Part shown: piece after piece, positions 50,466 to 60,200 of the stretch
Layout: every line of letters starts with the position of its first letter
How positions within the stretch are numbered: position 1 is the first letter of the stretch
DNA from: Clavelina lepadiformis
Taxonomy: Eukaryota; Chordata; Ascidiacea; Aplousobranchia; Clavelinidae
Length of the DNA stretch: 64,000 nucleotides
Reading direction: 5' to 3'
NCBI RefSeq assembly: GCF_947623445.1
Contig: NC_135242.1
Span: forward strand, 8,246,001 to 8,310,000
Translations under genes and position numbers: made by a program
Notes under the pieces: model-generated
Databases searched by the model: none
Told to the model about the DNA's origin: nothing
What the model saw: the letters and a program-made list of their open reading frames with translations, nothing else

Positions 50466-53400
50466 TTACTCCTTTTCTTTTTGATCTTCTTCTCCTTCGC
50501 CATTAGCATCAACTTTCTCTTCCTTCTGCTCATCGTCATCTTCAGTTTTTTGCTTTTTTGCTTCTTCAACCTCCTGAAAAAAAAAATCATTTTCTGTAAG
50601 TAAGCAAGCAAGATAGTGACAGTATAGAGTTTAGTAAGTAATAAAGGTACTTCTTGTGTAAAAGCAGCGTACTATAAATATAATATTTCTCTCAGTGTAT
50701 AGGTACACAAAAGAGATGTATTGCGACTAAGTGAAAAACAAAAATTTGTTACTTTTTACTTAGTTTTAAAACTAGATATTAGTTTTATGACATTTCAAAG
50801 ATTTTTCTCTTCCATTTGCAGTATTAACATTCAATAGATAAAAATATCCTTACAGTCACAGATCTTGCATGATAAATAAGGTACCGTATATACTCAAGTA
50901 TAGGTCGACCCCTAATTTTTCGCTGAAAATCGGAGATAGTTTTAATCTCTCGTGTATAAGTCGACTAGCTTATTCGCTAGCTTGCCGGCAAAGTTTAAGC
51001 TAACCTTTGTTGAATTGGCCGAAAAAACTAACAATTTTACCACTGCCTGGGAGTTTAACACGTCAAAAAAAAACAGCTGACATATCATCGCAATGCATCT
51101 TCTGGCTTTATTTCGTATTGTTGGTTGCGTTTACTATTTGGTGTTTTTGTGATAAATTTAACGTTTTTCTTTTACCGGAAAGCTTTCCGTAATTTGCATG
51201 CGTCAGTCACCGTTCTGTCAGCTAGACCCGAGGTTTTACTCTAGCTTGTCCCATGTATAGGTCGATTCCTGCTTTTTGAGGTGAAAATCAGTTGCAATAA
51301 TCTCAACCTATACTCGAGTATATATGTTACATATTTGACTTAAATATACATTGACTGTCTTGTAATTTAGTACGATATTTGTTGTCTGAAGCTTTGTGAT
51401 TGGATATAACGAGTAAAAAACTTGGCAATAACTACACCTACTTGTGAGAAACCTACAATAAAGGTGGTAAGAATATGAACGAAAAACTGTAGTTATTTTG
51501 AATGAATATGATTTACATAGAAATTTATCAAAAAGTTTTGCAAAACTATCGAAGTATCCAGTATGAAAACAGTTTCTAGTACTGATTAGGTAACTGTATC
51601 ACTTAGACCAGTGGTTCTCAAACTGTGGTACGCGAGAGCTTTTTAAGTGGTACCGCGTACCGCTGAACATGATTTTCGATGTGCTGTGAGTAATGTGTTG
51701 CCCCGGATAGACAAGCTTGTGCAGAAGAAACAGTTGCTTCTATCAAATTAAATTGTGTTTTCTTGCTATTCATTGGTGTTATGGTATAGTAATAACGGTA
51801 ATAACTAATAAATACCGGTACATTTGAGTAAAATAAGTCATTCAGGAGCCAGGTGGTACGCAGTGTAGCAAAAAAAACGAATGAGTGGTACGCGATCGCA
51901 AAAAGTTTGAGAAACACTGACTTAGACTAAGTGTATGCACTAACAGGTTCATTAGTTTCCTCAGCAGAACGTTTTGTAGCAGTTTTATCCTCATCAGAAC
52001 TCTTTAGGTCGGCATCTTGTGCTCTTGTTTTAGCGTCCTCATTAACTCCTCCCTGCTTTTCCACAAACTCTTTTCCTTCCTAAAAAATTTCAACGGTAAT
52101 TAAAAAAAGAACTCCATAAAAATTCCTTTGCAGTAATATTAAAACTTAATTAAAAATGGAATGTCTCAGTCTTTTATTTCATTTAAGGAAATCAATAATG
52201 GATATATCTGACCTGAAAATATTCAGTATTGCATTTAAAACACAACATAAAACATTAAATAATTGTAGTCAAGGCAGTCACACAAATTAATTATCAGCAC
52301 CTGTGCAGTTACAACCATGGTATTATCTCTAGCAAGCTTTGTTGGAGAATTTCCATTCTTAATGGGTTCAGTTGCATCTCCAGATCCATTTTCAGCAGTT
52401 TCGGTTGCAACCTTTTTGCATTGTTCTGCAAGAGCAGGGCTATTCTTTTCAAGAAATTCAATTCCCTCCTGAACATAATAATAAAAACATATACATTGTA
52501 TACGTATGTACAACTTGTTAACACTTTAACGGCCGAAGTTGCGATGAGTCTTCAATGACCAACAGCGGTCATTTTGACCGCTACCCCGAAAACATGTTTT
52601 TGCTAGTAAATGAGTAGTGGGTTTGCAGCTTAATTGTTGAACAAATACTCAAGTCATGTAACGCGATCAATCTATCCATGAAAAACAGTTTTATTTGAAT
52701 GGATGGGCAAAACCTGGACACAAAATTTGGAAAATGTTTCACATTTGCGTTGTCGCACATCTACATGAACAGTGGGTTATTGTGCATCATTAAATTGCTT
52801 TTTGTGCAGTGAGGCGTTTTTGTCTTTCAGACGTGATGTAATCGATTTGGCTATGTTTTGTTTCTTACTTAAGTACTTTACTTCACCAGTGGAACCAAAA
52901 TAGGTCAACACTACTGGGCATGCCCACAATTCTTTCATTACAAAAAGTAATAATCGACTCACTAACTTAGGCTACAGGCTAATAGCCTGTGTGCTGCGCT
53001 GTTTTTCCGCTTGAGAGAAATAGGTTGTATACCCACTAAATCTCGCAGTTGTCAGCAATATACTTCTGTGAGTCTGCAAAGGTACTCCAGCTGTATTTTA
53101 GATTCTAGCTGACTTATGCTAAGGTGTTGCAAAAATGTAGCTCCTAGATTCAGATTGTAAAATAACTGCATGTCTGTTTCACAAAATCTTCCATAATCTG
53201 AAGTCAGTCTCTTTCCAGTTCTAAATAATAACTGGAAAAATTTATTATAAGTGCTTTCTGAGTTGTTTTTTTTTCGATAAATGACTGTATGACGTCACAA
53301 ATAAAATCAATTTATCGGAAAATATAAAGACAATGTTTGAGTACAACAAAAGGCTTAAAAACGATAGTTTTTGTATAATAGTCATAATGACCATTGGAGG

Positions 53401-53819
53401 TAAACCACCCTCTTAAATATTTCTGAAAGCAATCTTCGGCTTGATACTCAGCATGCTTATTACTTAGGAAAACTCTGGAAATTTCGAACCCATGCAATTT
53501 CCGTAAAAAATTATATCGCACTTTTAAATTCCAAAACGGTCAAAATGACCATATCGGCCGTTCTAGTGATAACTGATAATAAACACATGTTAAAGGATTT
53601 TTCAAATTACTTGATCATTTTCCTTTGGCAAATGATTTTTATTCACAGTACATAAATATACAGAGTAATAGGCTAATACAAAGAAGTTAGTTTGCAAATA
53701 TTCCAAAAAATGTAAAAACTTGCATAGCTTACATGATACGCTTAACATAATTATATAACATATACCTTGGCTGTAGCCTCCATTGTGTTGTCTCGTGCAA
53801 GTTTGGTTGGAGAAGCCAT
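50466..53819 (-). CDS. Prothymosin-alpha-like acidic nuclear protein (4 exons, 154 aa)
   Basis: Exons on the minus strand: 53819-53766, 52468-52301, 52079-51945, 50573-50466, all phase 0. The C-terminal part reads ...TKRSAEETNEP, then EAKKQKTEDDDEQKEEK and an acidic end. This is the arrangement of prothymosin alpha (GKRAAE..., then the KKQKT nuclear localisation signal within an acidic run). The whole chain is highly charged and low in hydrophobics, so probably disordered. The N-terminal half holds two copies of a module, SPTKLARDNTM-x2-TA-(K/Q)-EG-x-EF-x-EK, at the start of the protein and about residues 60-84. In both copies the intron falls between TA(K/Q) and EG. Prothymosin identity is an inference from the C-terminus; the repeated module is unfamiliar. 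Introns hold three transposons. Confidence 0.6.
50882..51329. mobile_element. Non-autonomous DNA transposon (GTATATACTC termini)
   Basis: CCGTATATACTCAAGTATAG, followed by GTCGACC, at the left is mirrored by AACCTATACTCGAGTATATA at the right. Related GTATAGGTCGA and CGTGTATAAGTCGAC motifs occur inside. Lies in the last intron of the prothymosin-like gene. Exact ends are uncertain. Confidence 0.65.
51609..51919. mobile_element. hAT-type MITE (CAGTGGTTCTCAAACT)
   Basis: Ends CAGTGGTTCTCAAACT and AGTTTGAGAAACACTG. Perfect 8-bp target-site duplication ACTTAGAC at 51601-51608 and 51920-51927. Inner motif GTGGTACGCG near both ends. Confidence 0.92.
52530..53560. mobile_element. piggyBac-like non-autonomous element
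   Basis: The left end follows TTAA (52526-52529) and starts CGGCCGA. The right end ends CGGCCG (53555-53560). GGTCATTTTGACC lies subterminally at the left and GGTCAAAATGACC at the right. TTAA plus such palindromes is typical of piggyBac/Looper elements. The right-hand TTAA is degenerate (TTCT). A minus-strand frame at 53312-53521 may be a transposase remnant, but it is unrecognised. It sits in intron 1 of the prothymosin-like gene. Confidence 0.55.
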
Positions 53820-54884
53820 GATCAATTAAGAAAGATATGTCCACAACTAAATAAACTTTACCAATCAGAATAGGCCTATTTAACAAATTGCAGTAAACCT
53901 ACCTTAACTTAATAGTTGGTTATCTGGAAAAAACAAGGTCGTATTTGTACTCCTCTATTAAAAACCATGGGTTTAATGCTTTCATAGACAGTCTAAAAAA
54001 GATGAGGCTAGTGTCTTCCTTTAGGCCAACGTTTCAACGACTGCGAATAACCAGCCGCGGAACCTGCCAGGCCTATAGGAGGCATCGCAGCATGGCTTGC
54101 TTTTCGAAAAAAATAGCCCAAGTGTTCGATGAAAACATACTGTAAAACTACAAAAAACAGAATTATGAAAAATAAAATGTTGGCAAATTTGCCCAAATTA
54201 CCGGAAAGCTCACGCTTACTTAAAAAGTAAATGGGCATACACAACCTTTACCATCGTTTTTATGTATAAACTAAATTACATCTAGCTCAAACACACCTTA
54301 CGGACACGGTTTTCTCAAAAAAACAACCTGGACCAGAACAAAGCAATTGAAAAAGTGAAAGCGACTTTTCCACGAGGAAAAGAGCTCACAACCACGTGAC
54401 TGAAACAGCCAATTGTCTCTTTGTTTGAAAGCGTAGCGCTAAAAATTGAAAAATTATAAAGGGAGAACCGGCGTTTGACGTCATAATAAAACTACGACTC
54501 GATCACACCGACATCTAATGCGATATTACACCATGTGCTACAATGCTACATGCTAATACTGAACTGGGTGTACAGTACGCAGCACATGGTGTATTCTTGT
54601 ATTATAGCCTAAGAAATAATAAGAAAATCAGGCTGCAATCACACAACAAAAACATGAATTCTATCAACATAAAAATCCGAAAGCAGCATATTCTAACTTA
54701 AGTGTGGTAAATTTACAACCAACAACGCATAATACAACTTGGATATACAGGGTCGGCTTTAGGAGAGAATCGAAGGGGCTCGGGCCCCCACCAATTTTTT
54801 AGCCTGCTGCTTTTTGTTATAAATAAGCAAAGAATAGTGCGATGTACTCTATAATGCAAAAATATTCATCAAAGTTTGTATTAA
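53820..54884. other. 5' flank of the prothymosin-like gene; repeat end
   Basis: No exon recognised. At 54749-54790 CAGGGTCGGCTTTAGG...GGGGCTCGGGCCCCC is a solitary end related to the element at 28208-28839. Confidence 0.4.
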
Positions 54885-55149
54885 CTGCTGCCCTCGGAAA
54901 GTTATGACTCCATGATGACGAGGAAGGAAGGTTGCGTCCTTTCTTCCTAACGAGCCCGAGCTGTCCTGAGCGTAGCCGAGTTGAACAAGCCAGACTCTTA
55001 AAAAACCCAACTTGTATTGTTGAACTCATCTGCTCGAAGAACGAGTACCCACGATATGTAGGCAATATAGCGAGCAACGTAGACACGATTTAAAGTATTA
55101 TGTCCAAACGACAGAATCACCGCGTGGTAGCACCGTGGTCGCCACACCA
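54885..55149 (-). repeat. 3' LTR
   Basis: Shares with 56017-56192 blocks such as (GAGCCCGAGCTGTCC / GAGCACGAGCTGTCC), CGTAGCC, AAACCCAA(C/T)TTGTATTGTT and ATATCGTG (minus-strand sense). The two copies are clearly diverged, so the element is old. Confidence 0.7.
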
Positions 55150-55584
55150 CTCCCCCGCCAGGTGAAAGCTAAGGAGAGTAGAGCAAAACGAAGCACGAGA
55201 TCATAGAACCTCGATGGTAAAGAACCTCGTCGTTGCTGTCTTTGCGCTGGTCGCGTCTGAAGCATTAAACCCACATTCCGTGTCTGTGAAACGGCGCCCC
55301 GATGTCATGAATAGCGTGCCCATGCTCTTGCTTTCGTGGAGGTGTACTCCGAGGATGTTGCCTAGCCGAAAACGTGACAAGCCTTTAGGTTACGTAGCTG
55401 TTGAATTCCTTCTGAGAAGGAAACGATGTCGACAACGGCAACTTGAACGGTTTCGATCAATGTCTATGGAACCTAGGCTTATGCCACCATTTCTGTTTCA
55501 ATCTTTGAGAAGTACCATTTGAACAATGACGGCTTCGTTTTCGTCGCGCGGATAAATGTCGGTACTTGGATTCAGAGCCTTTTT

Positions 55585-55961
55585 GCACTTGATGGCATGC
55601 TTACCAAATTTCTTGTGGTAATAGCACAGTTACTTTGCCCATTTGGAGTTATTCAACCAACCAGGGGCGGACACTGATGGACCAGGTGCAGTGCTCGGGT
55701 GCTTGCAGCCATGATGGTCAGGGTCGTTGATACGAATTAGGCGTGTTGTCGATAATCGTCTCCCAGCATTTGAAACCGTTGTTTTAGTGCTTCCACTTCG
55801 TCTTGAAGCACGTTTATTTTTCCATCTTGCTGTTGTAGGTTATTTGTTGCAATTTCGCTACTTGCTTTTTGACTACTCTGTGTAAACGTTCCAGCTTTGC
55901 ATTGAAGTATTTTTTCTCGTAGGAGATCTGCACTCACGTAGCTGTGACAGGTGGGGTGCAT
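55585..55961 (-). pseudogene. gag remnant with gypsy-type C-x3-H...C zinc-binding motif
   Basis: A 74-codon frame (55737-55961) with a predicted coiled coil (INVLQDEVEALKQRF) follows the primer-binding site. Beyond stops and a frame change, LCYYHKKFGKHAIKC is encoded at 55585-55629, resembling the CYYHRKFG...C motif at the end of Gag in Ty3/gypsy elements. Truncated and broken by stops. Confidence 0.6.
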
Positions 55962-56016
55962 CTTCGACCGAAAGTTCGTTGCAGAAACGTTAAGCTGGGC
56001 TTTACAGGGTCACCAA

Positions 56017-56192
56017 TGCAGCGCTTGGAGATTTATGACTCAGCGATAACGAGTAAGGAGGGTTGCGTTTCTTCCCAGTGAGCACGAGCTGTCCCAAACG
56101 TAGCCTACATGTAAGCAAATCCAACTTTAAAACCCAATTTGTATTGTTAATCTCGACTGCCCGAACAATAAGTAGGCGACGCACGATATTTA
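56017..56192 (-). repeat. 5' LTR, truncated
   Basis: Diverged direct copy of 54885-55149. It begins abruptly at about 56192, where a hAT-like end adjoins, and ends in CA before the primer-binding site. Confidence 0.7.
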
Positions 56193-57267
56193 CCAAAGGT
56201 GGGTAAACTGCGGCTCGCCGAAATGTACCATATAGGCTACTTTCTTAAGCCAACACTCTCGAAATACAAAAACATGTCTGATTAGGAGTTAAAACTTGCA
56301 TTTGAATTACAACTCTTGCGCAAATGAAACAATGAGCGATGTAGACTGTATTCAACAATTCTGGTTGTGATTTTTACCAATTCAAACCCAATCAATAAAC
56401 TGCATTTGGTTTTTACAATACATGAATAAACACAGAAGTGAAATGCTGGACGGTTACCTTCTATTTATTAATTATATGGGCAAATGGTACTTTGTACAAA
56501 CCACAACCGCTTATTTTACCAGCAGATTAATAACGCGGTTACTTGTAGTGAATGTACATGGCTAAACAGTTCTCAACGAGGCTACGGGTGGTATGCGTTT
56601 ATATGTGAGTAACTTTATCTCGGATTAAACTATGCAGTAACACAGGTTACGGATGAGCTTCTACGTCATAGCACAAAGTTCAGAAAAAAAAACAAACTAA
56701 TAAAATCATCACTGTTTATTGCTGATTATATTGGTAGGTAGGAATGAAAAATCATTGATAGTTATAGGAGTACTACACTTCGAAGCAGAGCAGAAAGTAG
56801 CAAATCCAGAAAGGATTTCAAAGGCGTATGCAAACAGCGCCACACACAACGTAGATTGGCGATTGCAACTAGGATGGGCACCAATCCTATTAGATGCTTT
56901 ATAATCGCCTTTCAACTCTGATATCCAAGTTGACATTTGCGTAGCCAGTAACAGACCGCACTTCACTGTACAGCAGTAAGCGCGACGTATTTAATTCGAG
57001 TGACCCAGAACTAAGAAAAGTAAGTTGATATAACTTCTGCATACTTCTGTAAGAATTTACGTCCGAGGCCGATAATAATTTGTGTTCGTTGTTTTAACAT
57101 GTGTAAGGGCATCAATGAATACACAAGGCACATCTTCCAAGCAAGCTGCCGCCAATCTCTTGAAATAAGTTAGTGCACAGGGTAAGTAGCCAAACAGCAC
57201 AAGTAGAGATGTGATGTAATGGGATCAAGTAATTTCCCGACTACATTGGACATTAAGCAGTTGATTA
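56193..57267. other. Intergenic, 3' of PRPF18
   Basis: Begins with a hAT-like left end (56191, CAAAGGTGGGTAAACTGCGG) with no right partner seen. No exon recognised. Confidence 0.4.
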
Positions 57268-60200
57268 CTAAATCGGTTTCACTGCATTATATTCTAATGA
57301 CTTTGATGGGTCAGTAGGATACAACCTTTGACACACAGTCATGATACGCTTCAAGCCTTGTATGAATTTCCTTTGAGTTTCATCGTTCAATACATGAGCA
57401 ATTTGCTGAGAGAAAATTTTTTCTCTACCAGTACGAGCGTGGATTCCCACCATTGTCACTCCAATTGGCCATGGTGCGTTACCAATAGCCATCTGCAAAT
57501 AGACTGCGCTTGCCTGCAAAAGAATGTTTGCTTTAAGTATAGAGCTAATCTGCCTAAAATTCTCCACTTTTGATAAAACAAACCTGGACATAATCCCTGT
57601 TCAAAACATGACCAATAATTCCAGCAAGATACTCGAGGATGTCTTGTGAAACCGTTCTCTTCTTTAACTTTGAGCACAGTGGAGCGAGATAAGCCTCAGT
57701 TTGGCGACGAATTGCAGATTGAGTTTTCCATTGTACAGTCTTCTTCTTTTCTGGTGGCATTTCATTTAACTCTTTTGCCCAGCATCGCAACAGGAACTGC
57801 ATTACACATCAACAGCATTGTTTATTGAATCAAAGGTAAACCAAATTCTATCAATTTCGCCTTTTTAATTATATTGGCTTTAGACTATCACAAACTAAAC
57901 GTAAGAAAAAGTCAGCGAGCAAGAAAACTACCATACATAAGCACGGGTTTAATATCCCTGCCATTTTTTCCTTTACCTGAAATTTCACATATAGTCTAGA
58001 CCAGGGATGTCCAACCTTTTATTATAGTGGGCTGCATTGTCACTTGAAATAATTCAATGGGCCACAAAAACTATTAATTTTCAAGAAAAATTGATGAAAT
58101 TAACTACTTTAACAATATCAGTCATCCAAGTATTCGAAGTGAAAATGACTAGCGGGCCACAGCTTGGACATCCCTGGTCTAGACTCTAGACCCAGTGATG
58201 TTATTATCTTGTGTGTTATGACAGTAAGTGTTAGCACAACAAAAACAATGTTACCAACAACAGTTTGACTTGTACTAGATTGAAATTGTCTTCGTAGTCT
58301 TTATCTTTAAAATTATGAGAATTTAGTTGGCTATTGTGCCAACCATAAACCAAGATATTATTAAAGTCAGTTGACTAAGCTTAGACTAGACTTTTAGAAT
58401 AAGTGATTGGATTCAATTCGAGTCATTTGTTAAAAACGACATGAGTCAATAAAAAAACTGAAACCAAGTTGAAATGTGGTAACAGGAAAAAAAAATTATA
58501 ATTTTTTGTCAAAAAAAATTTCAAGTTTAGCTTCAGACACCTTTTAACTGCACACAATGTTATTAAAACTTTTTCTCATAGGGAAACGTGAAACGGAAAC
58601 ATAAGGTAGACCTTTTTATACACTTTTTAATTCTGATTAGAAGCCTAAAATTTAGAATTTTTGCAGTAAATATATTGGTGATTATTCTAATTATTCATAA
58701 ATACTTTAAATTGATTCCTGACTCTAACAGTAGGTATAAACATATCTCTGTTTTCATCTTGGCATGAACTTCCCAAAATATAACAGGTTTAATGTAAAAA
58801 TGCCATATTACAAGCACAAAAATAGCTGCCTTGCGCCTAGTGGCGAAATTTAAACATTATTATTTGTTTTATTACAACCCTTGCAATATTTCAAAATTGT
58901 TTGTTTGTTTGTTTGATTTAAAACAAATTAACACTCCAAGTTATTTAATACAATAACACTAGACACGTCAATTTCGTAATTTCCACAAAAGGGACTCAAG
59001 TCGAGTACTGTACTTCATAAAAAGTATATATAATATTCATTATTACGACTAATGTTAATAATTGTAAAAATCATTACGACTTTGCATATAACACAGAAAT
59101 CTAAAGAGTCCGCGTATAAAGGTTTTCACATTTCATGGTTACAGCAAAACAACACATGTATGATATGTCTTACTGTTGGTTGCTTCACTATTACTAAGCT
59201 GATGAAAACATTAAAAAGCTTTTAAGTGATAGCTAATAAGCATCAACTCAAGATCAGCGAATGAAATTAGTCTTATTTAATTTGACAAAATTTTTCTACT
59301 GCAAATAAGCAAGCAGACTTGCAGTGCCTAATTGCCGTTTTATACAAAAAAATGTTTATTTGCAGCGAGATATACAGTCTCAAGGGCAAACTACTGGGGC
59401 AATCAAGCATCACAACCCAACAGAAAGTTGATAACCAAACTAAAAAGAATTGCAATAAGATATTTCAATTACGCCCACCTTCATTAATTAATTATCAACT
59501 TTTCACGTTAATCTGTTTGTAAGTAAGTAAGTCTGTATGTTGTATGCTTGACAAAAAAATTTCATTTGTGTAGCCATATTGTGTCTTCTACGAGCAGTAA
59601 CATAACCACAAAGTAACGGAACCATTTCGTTTCATTCACGACAATATGAATGATTTTAGAACTGGAATTTTATAGCTGGTGCATAAACTCACTACATTTT
59701 TAGGGTTTTATTTACACGGCAGCTTTAAATATGAATTTATACAGCAGGTTTAACAGTAAATATCATCACATTAACAGTAAATATTGAGCTACCTAAAGGT
59801 GGAGATAGTTTCAAAGCCCATTCAAGTCTATAAACTTCCTGTTGATTATTGATACCATTTTATAAACAGTGGAATAATTCAAACCTGCATAGTTTTAAGA
59901 ATCACATCACAGTCGTGGTTTTCATCTCCTTTACCAAGCTTTGCAGCCATTTTCTGTAAGTTATTTGCATTATACTTTCAGCAACTGAATACTGTAACAC
60001 ATTTCAATAAAAGAACTTGTCCAGTATGCCTGTCTTTAAATAAGCTCTGTTATTGGTAGGCCATTACCTGAAGTGATTCCATGCTTGTGTTATCCTCAAC
60101 GACCTTTAAATTTATTTTTTGGGCATTACTTTCTCCAGTCTCTTGCTTTATCAGCTCATCAATGTTATCTTGTTCAAGTTCATCCATGGCAGCCTATATA

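Larger units (their letters stand above)
54885..56192 (-). mobile_element. Old non-autonomous Ty3/gypsy-like LTR element
   Basis: Two diverged direct repeats bound an internal region of about 0.86 kb. Reading the minus strand, the 5' LTR ends ...CTGCA, directly followed by TTGGTGACCCTGTAAAG, a primer-binding-site-like sequence. The 3' LTR is preceded by the purine tract GGCGGGGGAG. The interior contains a gag-like remnant. The 5' LTR is cut off at about 56193 by sequence resembling a hAT left end (CAAAGGTGGGTAAACTGCGG). Confidence 0.75.

Noticed and set aside
55214..55522. 102-codon plus-strand ORF inside the LTR element
   Set aside because: Opposite to the element's inferred orientation, with no recognisable domain.
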